A stretch of 64,000 bases of DNA from Terriglobia bacterium (lineage in GTDB: Bacteria > Acidobacteriota > Terriglobia > Bryobacterales > Bryobacteraceae), in the NCBI GenBank assembly GCA_021325235.1, contig JAJPHN010000014.1:1-64000 (forward strand), written 5' to 3'. This document shows positions 18,701 through 26,798 of this stretch, one piece after another. Under the pieces are notes generated by a model. The model saw only the letters and a list, made by a program, of their open reading frames with translations. It did not search any database and was not told the origin of the DNA. A program made the position numbers and the translations under genes. Position 1 is the first letter of the stretch. Every line of letters starts with the position of its first letter.

Positions 18701-19221
18701 CTACTGCGAACGCCGGCCAGCATTTGCGCGGAGTAAATGGGGCTGCGGCCGTTGAGCTCCTGATCCTGAATCTGGCGGCCGGTGACTTCGCTCTGCACTG
18801 CGCCCGATTCCGTCTGGAGCACGGCCGCGGTGGCCGTGACTTCGACAGTTTCAGTCGGCTGGCCGACGGCCAGATTGGCATCGAGCGCGATGGTCGAGTT
18901 CGCCTCGAGTTTGTTGTGTGTGCTGGTGAACTTTTTGAAGCCCGCCACTTCCGCGGTCATGGTGTAGTAACCGGGAAGCAGATTGGTGACGGTGTAGTGT
19001 CCCTGGGTATCGCTGGTGACGGAGTGCTCCTCGTGAGTGGCCTCGCTGGTGATGGTCACCTTGGCATTGGGCACGACGGCACCGCTGGGATCGTGCACGA
19101 ATCCCGTGATCGTACCGGCATCGGACTGAGCGTAGAGTTTCGGTGATTGAATTGAAAAAAGCAACGCGAGCGCGGCGATTGGAGCCAAAAATCGCGCCGC
19201 CATAAACGGCAACCTGGCCAT
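15718..19221 (-). CDS. TonB-dependent receptor with carboxypeptidase-regulatory N-terminal domain
   Basis: Outer-membrane receptor of 1167 residues. In order: signal peptide (residues 1-31); a CarboxypepD_reg beta-sandwich with TITGFVHDPSGAVVPNAKVT and YTVTNLLPGYY; a plug with GRQIQDQELNGRSPIYSA and DKQGLGPAGQPFNINGARSW; and a long beta barrel ending NLQLSLRYSF, with the terminal aromatic needed for BAM assembly. This architecture is the expanded acidobacterial Oar-like group. Substrates are probably plant or microbial oligosaccharides, but none is shown by sequence. The start is preceded by AGGAGGG 8 bases upstream. It is monocistronic, and no glycosidase neighbour defines a polysaccharide locus. 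Confidence 0.92.
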   Translation of the reverse strand: MARLPFMAARFLAPIAALALLFSIQSPKLYAQSDAGTITGFVHDPSGAVVPNAKVTITSEATHEEHSVTSDTQGHYTVTNLLPGYYTMTAEVAGFKKFTSTHNKLEANSTIALDANLAVGQPTETVEVTATAAVLQTESGAVQSEVTGRQIQDQELNGRSPIYSAQMLAGVRSSSTLGDKQGLGPAGQPFNINGARSWDTMVYVDGAPALRTRANGAVIGVGNVDSTQEIQVLTADYQAEYGRASGGQIRVVTKSGTTDFHGSLYEYFQNSDMNANTWGRNLSKSTNFASPYRYNNFGFAIGGPVAIPGKWEKFRNRFFWFVAEDWLKQRSTDTQTQAVPTLLMRQGNFSELLSANPWYSGTHQLYFPGTCPKVGASTCAPIPGNIIPANFLSPNGMAILNAYPTPTPGYLSGTQNWIAQAAHPYNQRKENLNFDILPTDNHHIEFRKSDLAYNEYQPFDQGSGLTPKYFNRPNQSNTLAWIWTVSPTLVNEARATVSLDDVYIPVNTAAPGFNAETLGINFPYIFPGKDIAHKIPTASLNDNFYSLAGGPYPSHSSGPIYTASDSITKVWGNHTFKAGFLFDYDGQNDGDQINVATVPGGSNNQNGNFVFTDSGNGATSGVSIANLALGYADSYTEIGPRAYTIWRGYMFEEFAQDSWKVNPRLHIDYGLRISTITGYHPLWANADYFNGALYNPAEAVTINASGNVVLGTGNAYNGVVIPGFSKFPNSAVGRVLAATQPICAGQSCNSLFAPNLSKSYINNSNPIQPRLGLAYQLNDKTVVRAGAGEFVTRMPLLDNVFPGGNSPFQPFVTVSKVRVDNPAASLASGIQAPLTMTGLNPHLKQPVAWNWNFAFQRQLFWNSTLNIAYVGHRGYHGWDVYDINQAPAGTLQANPGVNINALRPYKGFAAIQEEESVVNSMYNGLQVNWSRQFTNGSMFSVAYTFSKSMDNSSNYRDIVPDTYNTSNLWAPSEYDARHMVVINYLYEIPFFRAQRTLAGKLLGGWQISGVAQFQTGSPCGIGTNNDFAGVSSSDLGSFGCGSEGQFWVLNGTPQIVGHFASGLGATSNSPKYFVASVTKPAAGTFNLQNGVRDSVYQPGFQDWNLALFKKFAINERNLFEFRAEAYNFINHPNWSGPNLNPTSGTFGEVTSKTGLARNLQLSLRYSF

Positions 19222-19407
19222 GGAAAGACCCTCCTCGAGACGTTAAGAATTTGTACAACCTGCTTTGAAGCAACCGGGCCAAGACGGCCCTAATGACAAC
19301 CCAGGATCAAGTATGCCTCTTTTTTGTTACGACGTAAATTCAATCGTGTGTATCAAGCCAGCGAAGGAGCGGTGAGTGGGTGTGAAGGCTTCGTCTAACA
19401 TCACTTC

Positions 19408-20118
19408 ATGCGGCGCGAATACCATAACTGGTACACGGACCGGCTCGGCCGGAACATGGAATTGCTTGTTTTTGGCCACGCCGGAACTCCGGTGCTGGTC
19501 TATCCGACTTCGCGCGGACGATTTTTTGAGTATGAGAACTCGGGCATGATCGGAGCGCTGGCGGGCAAGATCGACGCCGGCGCGCTAAGGGTTTTTTGCG
19601 TGGACAGTTTCGACAGCGAAAGCTGGTACAACCGGTCGATTCATCCGCACGAGCGCGTTCGCCGGCAGATTGCCTACGAAGACTATGTGCTGTACGAAGT
19701 GGTGCCGTTAATGAAGCGGATGAGCGGGAGCGAGCAGATCACCACCACGGGTTGCAGTCTGGGCGCGTATCATGCATTTAACTTCGCGATGCGGCATCCG
19801 GATCTGGTGAACGCAACGATTTGCATGAGCGGCTCGTTCGATATGAAATCGTTCATGGACGGATATTACGACAACGACTTTTACTTTAACAATCCGGTGG
19901 ATTATCTGCCAAATATCAGCGATCCGTGGTTTCTCGACCGGTACCGCGCGATGCGAATTGTGCTCGGGGTGGGCGACTGGGACATCTGTCTCGGGGAAAA
20001 TTTCAGGCTGGCGGACATTTTGGGGCGGCGAGGAATTCCGCACTGGCTCGATGTGTGGACGGGAGGCGAGCGGCATGATTGGCCGCTGTGGCAGCGTATG
20101 GCGGTAAAATTCTTTTGA
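19408..20118 (+). CDS. Alpha/beta-hydrolase esterase, first gene of amide-ligase operon
   Basis: Putative esterase of 236 residues. The nucleophile elbow is TTGCSLGAYHA (G-C-S-L-G), with a likely acid in GVGDWDICL and His in ERHDWPLW. It has no signal peptide, so it acts in the cytoplasm. The fold is the esterase-D type that cleaves small esters or thioesters. Only 17 bases separate it from the RimK-like gene, and five genes follow each other with gaps of 41 bases or less. It may hydrolyse an activated or esterified intermediate of the product made by the ligases; this is inference. Confidence 0.85.
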   Translation: MRREYHNWYTDRLGRNMELLVFGHAGTPVLVYPTSRGRFFEYENSGMIGALAGKIDAGALRVFCVDSFDSESWYNRSIHPHERVRRQIAYEDYVLYEVVPLMKRMSGSEQITTTGCSLGAYHAFNFAMRHPDLVNATICMSGSFDMKSFMDGYYDNDFYFNNPVDYLPNISDPWFLDRYRAMRIVLGVGDWDICLGENFRLADILGRRGIPHWLDVWTGGERHDWPLWQRMAVKFF

Positions 20119-20135
20119 TCGGAGGCGCGGCAACC

Positions 20136-21086
20136 GTGCACAAAATCGGAGTTCTGTACGGGATGGAAAATACGTTTCCTCCGGCGCTGGTGGATCGAAT
20201 CAACAGCAAGCGCGCGCCGGGGGTGGTGGCGGAGCATATTCGCATCGGCGGAATCAGGATGGCAGAGCCGAGCGGGTATCGGGTCATTATCGACCGCATT
20301 TCGCACGACATCGAGTTCTATCGCGCGTACCTGAAAAACGCTGTGCTGGGCGGCACGATCGTGATCAACAATCCGTTCTGGTGGAGCGCGGACGACAAGT
20401 TTTTCAATTACGCGCTGGCGAGCCGGATTGGTGTGGCGGTGCCGAACACGGTGGTCTTGCCGACCAAAGAGCATCCGCCGGGTACGACCGAGCAGTCGAT
20501 GCGCAATCTGCAATTTCCGCTGAACTGGGACGAGATCTTCAGTTACATTAGGTTCCCCGCGTTTCTGAAGCCATTCAGCGGGGGCGGCTGGAAGAATGTT
20601 TACAAAGTACATTCGCCGGAGGAATTTTTCGCCGCTTACAACGAAACCGGGACGATCTGCATGACGCTGCAATCGGCGGTGGATTTCGACGAATATTTCC
20701 GCTGTTACGTAGTCGGGCGCGAGAAAGTGCGAGTGATGAAGTACGATCCGCGCCAGCCACATCATTTGCGCTATGTGCGTGACGGGCAGGCCAGTTCGCA
20801 TGAACTGTACGAGCGCGTGGTGCGCGATTGCCTGACGCTCTGCCGGGCCCTTGGCTACGACTTCAATACCGTGGAATTCGCGGTTGAAAACGGGATTCCT
20901 TACGCGATTGATTTTTTGAATCCTGCACCTGATGCGGATATTCACTCAGTCGGCGAGGAGAATTTCGAATGGGTGGTGAACAACGTAGCCGATTTCGCGA
21001 TTCATAAGGCATTGAGCGACGAGCAGTCCGAGGCCGATCTCCACTGGAGCCGGTTCTTGCGAGGGGCCGCCGCACGGGCTTCGTAG
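20136..21086 (+). CDS. RimK-like ATP-grasp ligase
   Basis: About 316 residues from a GTG at 20136, chosen because GGAGG precedes it by 10 bases; an in-frame start at 20079 would lie inside the esterase gene. The ATP-grasp core is visible as FPAFLKPFSGGGWKNVYKV (lysine and glycine loop), TLQSAVDFDEYFRCYVVG, and the magnesium-binding end GYDFNTVEFAVENGIPYAID followed by DFLNPAPD. ATP-grasp enzymes join a carboxylate to an amine, thiol or hydroxyl through an acyl phosphate. Substrates are unknown. The GCS2-type ligase next to it makes a two-step peptide-like synthesis plausible. Confidence 0.85.
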   Translation: MHKIGVLYGMENTFPPALVDRINSKRAPGVVAEHIRIGGIRMAEPSGYRVIIDRISHDIEFYRAYLKNAVLGGTIVINNPFWWSADDKFFNYALASRIGVAVPNTVVLPTKEHPPGTTEQSMRNLQFPLNWDEIFSYIRFPAFLKPFSGGGWKNVYKVHSPEEFFAAYNETGTICMTLQSAVDFDEYFRCYVVGREKVRVMKYDPRQPHHLRYVRDGQASSHELYERVVRDCLTLCRALGYDFNTVEFAVENGIPYAIDFLNPAPDADIHSVGEENFEWVVNNVADFAIHKALSDEQSEADLHWSRFLRGAAARAS

Positions 21087-21126
21087 CAGCTGTCAATTGC
21101 GTGCGCTGATTGCGAGAGGAGAACCG

Positions 21127-22260
21127 ATGAGACCCAGTTTCACGCTCGGCATCGAAGAAGAGTATCAGGTGATTGATCCGGATACGCGCGATCTCCGCTC
21201 GCATATCGAGTCACAAATTATTGCGCAAGGCAAGACGCTGCTCAAGGAAGCGGTGAAGGCCGAGATGCACCAGTCCGTTGTGGAGGTGGGCACGGGCATC
21301 TGCCAGAACATCAAGGATGCGGGCCACGAATTGAAATCACTGCGCGCGCATATCGTGGAGCTGGCGCGCAAGAATCGCTTTTGCCTGGCGGCTGCGGGTA
21401 CGCACCCGTTCGCGGACTGGCGCAAGCAGGATATTTATCCTGACGAGCGGTATCAGATCATCGTCGAGGATCTGAAGATGGTAGCGCGGGCCAATCTGAT
21501 CTTCGGACTGCACGTGCACGTTGGCATAGAAGATCAGGAAACGGCGATTCATCTCATGAACGCCGCGCGCTATTTCCTGCCGCATATCCTTGCGCTTTCG
21601 AGTAATTCGCCGTTCTGGCTGGGTATGGACACGGGGCTCCGGAGTTATCGCTGCAAAGTATTCGATAAGTTCCCGCGCACGAACATTCCGGATACTTTTG
21701 CGAGCTATGGCGAGTACGACCGTTTCGTGAAACTGCTGATCAAGACGCATTGCATTGACAACGCGAAGAAGATCTGGTGGGATATTCGGCCGCACCCGCA
21801 CTTTCCTACACTGGAGGTGCGGATCTGCGACGTACCGATGCGCGCGGACGAGACGATTGCGATTACCGCTCTCATTCAGGCGACGATGTTGAAGTTATGG
21901 AAGCTGCACTCGAAGAATCAGAGTTTTCGTCTCTATCCACGGGCGCTGATCATGGAAAACAAATGGCGTGCGGCGCGCTACGGCATCGACGGAAAGATGA
22001 TTGACTTCGGGCAGGAGACTGAGGTCCCGGTGCGGGACTTGATTCTGGAATATCTGGAGCTGATCGACGATGTGGTCGACGAACTCGGCTCGCGCGAGGA
22101 GATCAATTACATCCATCGCATTCTGGAAGAAGGCACCGGGGCGGATCGCCAGCTGCGGATTTTTCAGGAAACGGGAGATTTGACGAAAGTAGTGGACTAT
22201 ATCGTGTGTGAAACAGAGGCGGGGCTCACTTGCGAAATGGCGGGAGCCGGGGCAGCTTGA
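21127..22260 (+). CDS. GCS2/YbdK-type carboxylate-amine ligase
   Basis: About 377 residues from ATG 21127, behind GAGAGGAG. It belongs to the glutamate-cysteine ligase 2 family: TLGIEEEYQVIDPDTRDLRS at the N-terminus, ATP/metal site FGLHVHVGIEDQETA, SSNSPFWLGMDTGLRSYR, and WWDIRPHPHFPTLEVRICDV. YbdK homologues have weak gamma-glutamylcysteine ligase activity in E. coli, but the true substrates of most members are unknown. An in-frame start at 21097 lacks a ribosome site. The gene overlaps the next one at its stop codon, indicating coupling. Confidence 0.92.
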   Translation: MRPSFTLGIEEEYQVIDPDTRDLRSHIESQIIAQGKTLLKEAVKAEMHQSVVEVGTGICQNIKDAGHELKSLRAHIVELARKNRFCLAAAGTHPFADWRKQDIYPDERYQIIVEDLKMVARANLIFGLHVHVGIEDQETAIHLMNAARYFLPHILALSSNSPFWLGMDTGLRSYRCKVFDKFPRTNIPDTFASYGEYDRFVKLLIKTHCIDNAKKIWWDIRPHPHFPTLEVRICDVPMRADETIAITALIQATMLKLWKLHSKNQSFRLYPRALIMENKWRAARYGIDGKMIDFGQETEVPVRDLILEYLELIDDVVDELGSREEINYIHRILEEGTGADRQLRIFQETGDLTKVVDYIVCETEAGLTCEMAGAGAA

Positions 22261-23261
22261 CGCGGCAGTACGACCCCGAGCTGAAGCCGGGTGCACACAA
22301 CGCAGTTTGTGTTTGCCTGAACGTCCAGCCCTCGGAAAAAGTGACGCTCATAACGGACCGGGTATGCGCGGAGATCGCTGCCAGCCTGATGGATGAACTC
22401 GACGCGTGCGGGTGCCGTTACCGGACGTTTGTGCTCGAGGATCTGGCGCCGCGGCCGCTCGTTGACATGCCGGAAGTCGTGCTCGAAGATCTTGCGTCGA
22501 GCGACGTGAGCATCTTCGCGGTACACGCACAGCAGAATGAGCTGCGCACGCGCATGCAGATGTGCGAAGTGGTGAACCGGCACAAGATCCGGCACGCGCA
22601 CATGGTGAATATCGAGAAGAAGATCATGCTGCAAGGAATGCGCGCCGATTTCGACCGGGTGGACGAATTGACGCTGCGGGTGATGAATGTTGTGAAGAGC
22701 GCGAGATGGATCCGCGCCACCACGCCTGCTGGAACCGACATTCGCACCGAGCTTACGCCCGACTATAAATGGATCAAGACGAGCGGCATCATCAGCCGAG
22801 AGAAGTGGGGCAATCTACCGGGCGGCGAAACGTTCACATCGCCACTTGAAGTGAACGGCACGTTTGTTGTGGATGGCGTGGTGGGCGATTATCTGTGCGC
22901 GAAATACGGCGATCTGAAGTCAACTCCGCTGACGCTGCGTGTCGAGAATAACCGGCTGATCGAAGCGCGCAGCGAGAATCAGCAACTGGCGGCGGAGTTC
23001 TGGGAATATACGCATCGCGATGCGAACAGCGACCGCGTCGGCGAGTTTGCCATCGGAACGAATCTGGCATGTAAACACATCGTGGGGAATATCCTGCAGG
23101 ACGAGAAGATGCCGGGTATTCACATGGCGTTCGGTGATCCGTACGGCTCGCACACGGGCGCGCCCTGGACCTCGACAACGCACATAGACGTGGTGGGCCG
23201 CGATTTCGATATCTGGGCCGACGACACGCAGATCATGCGCGGCGGCGAGTTTCTCGTTTAG
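22257..23261 (+). CDS. M29-type (aminopeptidase T-like) metallopeptidase
   Basis: About 334 residues. The C-terminal half carries the M29 pattern: WGNLPGGETFTSPLEVNGT, GEFAIGTNLACK, HMAFGDPYGSH and HIDVVGRD, which hold the Glu, His and Asp ligands of the two metal ions. M29 enzymes cleave N-terminal residues of small peptides. In this operon it may trim, recycle or confer specificity on an amide product. The start is uncertain: TTG at 22257 overlaps the previous stop as TTGA and follows GGGAG; another TTG at 22230 lies in frame upstream. The N-terminal ~90 residues are less typical of the family. Confidence 0.8.
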   Translation: MTRQYDPELKPGAHNAVCVCLNVQPSEKVTLITDRVCAEIAASLMDELDACGCRYRTFVLEDLAPRPLVDMPEVVLEDLASSDVSIFAVHAQQNELRTRMQMCEVVNRHKIRHAHMVNIEKKIMLQGMRADFDRVDELTLRVMNVVKSARWIRATTPAGTDIRTELTPDYKWIKTSGIISREKWGNLPGGETFTSPLEVNGTFVVDGVVGDYLCAKYGDLKSTPLTLRVENNRLIEARSENQQLAAEFWEYTHRDANSDRVGEFAIGTNLACKHIVGNILQDEKMPGIHMAFGDPYGSHTGAPWTSTTHIDVVGRDFDIWADDTQIMRGGEFLV

Positions 23262-23263
23262 CC

Positions 23264-24448
23264 GTGATCCCGGAACTCCGGCACGAATTCAATCGACAGT
23301 GGCGGCCGGAACTCTATTCGGAATTTCTGCGCCGTGCCGATGGGGTTGCCGGCAGGCACGTGGAATTTCGACTGTCGGAGACGCCGGTTTTCTTACCTTT
23401 CGAACTGGTGGAGAAAATGATCCGGTACGGGCGGGAGCTTTGCGATCAGCTCACGGGAAACACTACGTATCTGGAAGCGGCCCGCGCGCAGATTCCAGCA
23501 CGATTCCGGGTACCGAACGAAGCCGCAGCGCCGCTGTTTGTGCAGGCTGACTTCGGGCTGGTGGAGAGTGCGGCCGGTCGGTACGAACCGAAGCTGGTCG
23601 AGATTCAGGGTTTCCCGTCGCTGTATGCCTTTCAGCCGGCGCTGGCGCGCACGTATGCGGAAACGTACCACTTAGACCCGAAGCTGACGAGTTATCTGAA
23701 CGGGCTCGATGAATCTGCGTATACGAGACTTCTGGAGCGCGCCATACTCAACGGGCACGCGCCCGAGCACGTTGCGCTGCTCGAGATCGATCCGTACGAG
23801 CAAAAAACGGCAGCCGATTTCGTTTTGACGCAGAAGCTTCTCGGGATTCGCATCGCCGATATTCGTCAGCTCGAAAAGCGCGGACGCAAGCTGTACCTTG
23901 ACGGCGTGGAAGTCAGGCGCATTTACAATCGCGTGATTGCGGATGAGCTCGTCCGGAAGAATATCAGAGCGAATTTTGAATTTAGGGACGACCTTCATGT
24001 GGAGTGGGCCGGCGATCCGAACTGGTTCTTTCTGCTGAGCAAGTTTTCGTTACCGTGGTTCCGGCATGAGTGTGTGCCGGAGACGTTCTTCCTCGATTCG
24101 GCGGCAGAGATTCCGGCGGATCTCGAGAACTACGTTCTAAAGCCGCTGTATTCGTTCGCGGGATTAGGTGTGAAGATTGCGCCGACAGCGGACGATCTCG
24201 CGGGAATTCCGGGAGAAGAGCGGCACAATTTCATCCTGCAGCGCAAGATGAACTTTGCAGCGACGATCGAAACGCCGAGCGGACGCACGAAGGCGGAGAT
24301 CCGCGTCATGTACATTCATGACGGTTCACAATTGCAGCCGGTCACGACGATTATCCGCACGGGACGCGGAAAGATGATGGGCGTGGATTTCAACAAGAAT
24401 CTGGACTGGGTGGGCGCGTCGGCCGGATTCGTAACGAAGCGGGCGTAA
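23264..24448 (+). CDS. Atypical ATP-grasp-like protein, unknown function
   Basis: About 394 residues from a GTG 2 bases after the peptidase stop. The N-terminal ~250 residues are unfamiliar (EFRLSETPVFLPFELVEKM, FGLVESAAGRYEPKLVEIQG, LLEIDPYEQKTAADFVL). The C-terminal ~150 residues look like an ATP-grasp core: ENYVLKPLYSFAGLGVKI (lysine plus glycine loop), FILQRKMNF, AEIRVMYIHDGSQLQP and GRGKMMGVDFNKN. If so, it would be the second ATP-grasp and third amide-bond enzyme of this operon. Family assignment is by motif only. It is the last gene before pgm, which starts 30 bases later. Confidence 0.6.
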   Translation: MIPELRHEFNRQWRPELYSEFLRRADGVAGRHVEFRLSETPVFLPFELVEKMIRYGRELCDQLTGNTTYLEAARAQIPARFRVPNEAAAPLFVQADFGLVESAAGRYEPKLVEIQGFPSLYAFQPALARTYAETYHLDPKLTSYLNGLDESAYTRLLERAILNGHAPEHVALLEIDPYEQKTAADFVLTQKLLGIRIADIRQLEKRGRKLYLDGVEVRRIYNRVIADELVRKNIRANFEFRDDLHVEWAGDPNWFFLLSKFSLPWFRHECVPETFFLDSAAEIPADLENYVLKPLYSFAGLGVKIAPTADDLAGIPGEERHNFILQRKMNFAATIETPSGRTKAEIRVMYIHDGSQLQPVTTIIRTGRGKMMGVDFNKNLDWVGASAGFVTKRA

Positions 24449-24478
24449 AATCAGTCCTACACGAGTCAGGAGCTGTTC

Positions 24479-26140
24479 ATGCCGATTGATCCACGCGCCG
24501 GAAAGCCGGCCGATCCCGTACAACTGGTCAACATTCCGCGTCTTGTCGCGAGCTATTACACGATCAAGCCTGATCCCGTCGAAGCGACGCAGCGTGTAGC
24601 GTTCGGAACGTCGGGCCATCGCGGCTCGTCGTTCCACGCGGGCTTCAATGAGAACCATATTCTGGCGATTACGCAGGCGATCTGCGAGTACCGCAAGCAG
24701 CAGGGCACGACCGGCCCGCTGTTTCTCGCGCTCGATACGCACGCGCTTTCGGAACCCGCATTTCTGAGCGCGCTCGAAGTGCTCGCGGCCAATGAAGTGG
24801 ATACGCGCATCGACGCCGCGGGCGGCTATACGCCGACGCCGGCGCTCTCGTACGCGATTCTGAGCTATAACCACAACCGCAAGGATGCGCTGGCCGATGG
24901 CATCGTGATCACGCCTTCGCACAATCCACCCGAGGATGGCGGCTTCAAATACAATCCGCCTTCCGGCGGACCAGCCGATACAACAGCGACGAAGTGGATC
25001 GAGAATTACGCCAACGATCTGCTGAGGAATCATCTTGCAGGCGTTCGCCGCGTTCCGGCCGAACGCGCGCTGCGTGCGGCTACTACGAAGCGCTTCGATT
25101 ATGTGACGCATTACGTCGACGGACTGGCGAGCGTGATCGATTTCGATGCGATCCGGCATTCGGGGCTGAAGTTTGGCGTTGATCCGCTGGGCGGCGCGGG
25201 CGTGGCGTACTGGCCGCGCATTGGCGAGCGCTACAAGCTGAACCTTACGGTGGTGAACAGCGACGTCGATCCCACCTTTCGCTTCATGAGCGTGGATTGG
25301 GACGGCAAAATTCGCATGGATTGCTCTTCGCCGTACGCCATGGCCGGGCTGATTGCGATGAAGGATCGCTTCGATATCGCGTTCGCATGCGATACCGATC
25401 ATGACCGGCATGGTATTGTGACGCGCAGCGTTGGGCTGCTGAATCCGAATCACTATCTGGCGGTTGCGATCGATTATCTGTTCCGCAACCGACCCGAATG
25501 GCGGCCCGATGCGGGTGTGGGCAAGACGCTTGTTTCGAGCAGCATGATCGATCGCGTGGCGGCGGATCTCGGACGGCGGCTGGATGAAGTCCCGGTGGGG
25601 TTCAAATGGTTTGTCGATGGGCTGCTGAATGGCTCGCTGGGTTTCGGTGGAGAGGAGAGCGCGGGCGCTTCGTTTCTGAAACGCGATGGAGGGGCGTGGA
25701 GTACGGATAAAGACGGACTGATTCTTGGCCTGCTCTCGGCGGAGATTACGGCGAAAATCGGCAAAGACCCGGGTGTTCGCTATGGCGAACTGACAGAGAA
25801 GTTTGGCGCGCCTGTTTACGAGCGCATCGACGCACCGGCGACGCCCGAAGAGAAGGCGATTCTGCAGAAGCTTTCGCCCGACCAGGTTTCGGCGAAAGAA
25901 CTTGCGGGCGAAAAGATCGAAGCGATGCTCACCAAGGCGCCCGCTAACAACGCGCCGATCGGCGGATTGAAAGTGGTGACCAAGAACGGGTGGTTCGCGG
26001 CGCGGCCTTCGGGGACTGAGAACGTCTACAAGATCTATGCCGAAAGCTTTCTTGGCAAGGAGCACCTGAAGCGCATTCAGGAAGAAACGCGCGCATTGAT
26101 TGCGAAGACGTTTGAGAATGCGAACGCGGCGCGGGTGTGA
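24479..26140 (+). CDS. pgm: Phosphoglucomutase (alpha-D-glucose phosphate-specific)
   Basis: Protein of 553 residues interconverting glucose 1-phosphate and glucose 6-phosphate. It has the E. coli Pgm-type motifs: [11 protein letters not shown] at the N-terminus, phosphoserine loop [20 protein letters not shown] (Ser147), metal site [10 protein letters not shown], sugar-binding [10 protein letters not shown] and the phosphate-binding [12 protein letters not shown] at the end. Length matches the ~546-residue bacterial enzyme. It follows the amide-ligase operon by 30 bases and may share its transcript, but its role in central metabolism does not require it to be part of that system. Confidence 0.95.
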   Translation: MPIDPRAGKPADPVQLVNIPRLVASYYTIKPDPVEATQRVAFGTSGHRGSSFHAGFNENHILAITQAICEYRKQQGTTGPLFLALDTHALSEPAFLSALEVLAANEVDTRIDAAGGYTPTPALSYAILSYNHNRKDALADGIVITPSHNPPEDGGFKYNPPSGGPADTTATKWIENYANDLLRNHLAGVRRVPAERALRAATTKRFDYVTHYVDGLASVIDFDAIRHSGLKFGVDPLGGAGVAYWPRIGERYKLNLTVVNSDVDPTFRFMSVDWDGKIRMDCSSPYAMAGLIAMKDRFDIAFACDTDHDRHGIVTRSVGLLNPNHYLAVAIDYLFRNRPEWRPDAGVGKTLVSSSMIDRVAADLGRRLDEVPVGFKWFVDGLLNGSLGFGGEESAGASFLKRDGGAWSTDKDGLILGLLSAEITAKIGKDPGVRYGELTEKFGAPVYERIDAPATPEEKAILQKLSPDQVSAKELAGEKIEAMLTKAPANNAPIGGLKVVTKNGWFAARPSGTENVYKIYAESFLGKEHLKRIQEETRALIAKTFENANAARV

Positions 26141-26536
26141 TCACCATATCACTCTGATATCGCGATGCAGCTTGAAACTGCTATCCGCGGTGATAACTGG
26201 AAGCCCTTCCGCGGCAGCAGTCGCGATCAGCAGGCGATCGAAGGGGTCGCGATGACCCGCAACCGCGACATTCTGCAGTGCCCATAAATGATCGGTGCGT
26301 ATGGGGAGCACTCGTACTTGTAGAAGGTCGAGGCCTTCAGCGATCTCGCGTTGCGTGGTGTTCAGTTTCCCGGCCTGAATTTTCAGCAGGAGTTCCCAGA
26401 CGGTGACGGCGCTCATCTGTACAGCGGTTAAGTCGCTCGCGAGCAGCCCGCGTGCCCGGCGCGAGAGTTTCTCCGGCGAATACAGTGCCCAGAGAAACAC
26501 ATGCGCGTCGAGCAGAGCGCGGTCAATACTTGCCAT
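26141..26536 (-). CDS. PIN-domain toxin (VapC-like)
   Basis: Ribonuclease-type toxin of 131 residues. PIN-domain acidic residues are seen in LLDAHVFLWAL (Asp), SAVTVWELLLK (Glu), HRDPFDRLLIATA (two Asp) and VITADSSF (Asp). This is the COG3744-like branch with a DPFDR motif. Such toxins cleave tRNA or rRNA when the antitoxin is lost. The start overlaps the antitoxin gene by 14 bases, the usual order antitoxin then toxin. The stop abuts the pgm stop on the other strand. Confidence 0.9.
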   Translation of the reverse strand: MASIDRALLDAHVFLWALYSPEKLSRRARGLLASDLTAVQMSAVTVWELLLKIQAGKLNTTQREIAEGLDLLQVRVLPIRTDHLWALQNVAVAGHRDPFDRLLIATAAAEGLPVITADSSFKLHRDIRVIW

Positions 26537-26771
26537 CGATGAACGCTTCGGCCTCTTCGTCGCTCATGGGCTTCCACCAGTCCGGATCTACCTCAACCCG
26601 TTTGCCTGCGAATGCGCCGAGCTTCGGAGCTGTTCTGGCCGTCTGGCGCGTAGGCACCAGATCGGCGACCGGCTTGCCGTGACGGCAAATCGTGATCCGC
26701 TCGCCTGCTTCCACTTCCTGCAGCAGCTGCGTCAGAGTATTTTTTGCCTCGGCGACGTTAAGATTCTTCAT
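26523..26771 (-). CDS. Phd/YefM-type antitoxin
   Basis: Protein of 82 residues. The N-terminal Phd/YefM fold (NVAEAKNTLTQLLQEVEAGE, ITICRHGKPVADLVP) binds DNA as a dimer. The C-terminal acidic, flexible tail (WWKPMSDEEAEAFIDGKY) is the typical toxin-neutralising segment. It forms the first gene of the toxin-antitoxin pair. Its ATG sits directly against a palindrome that also contains the -10 box, so autorepression is strongly suggested. Confidence 0.9.
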   Translation of the reverse strand: MKNLNVAEAKNTLTQLLQEVEAGERITICRHGKPVADLVPTRQTARTAPKLGAFAGKRVEVDPDWWKPMSDEEAEAFIDGKY

Positions 26772-26789
26772 GGCTATTTATTATAGCCA
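26771..26789 (-). promoter_or_regulatory. Operator/-10 palindrome of the toxin-antitoxin operon
   Basis: TGGCTAT and ATAGCCA form a perfect 7-base inverted repeat with a 5-base centre. On the minus strand it reads TGGCTATAATAAATAGCCA and contains a perfect -10 TATAAT (26785-26780). The ATG of the antitoxin follows, with only 8 bases between box and start codon. Transcription would therefore begin at or within a few bases of the ATG, giving a leaderless or nearly leaderless message. Confidence 0.75.
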
Positions 26790-26798
26790 AGTTTGGTA

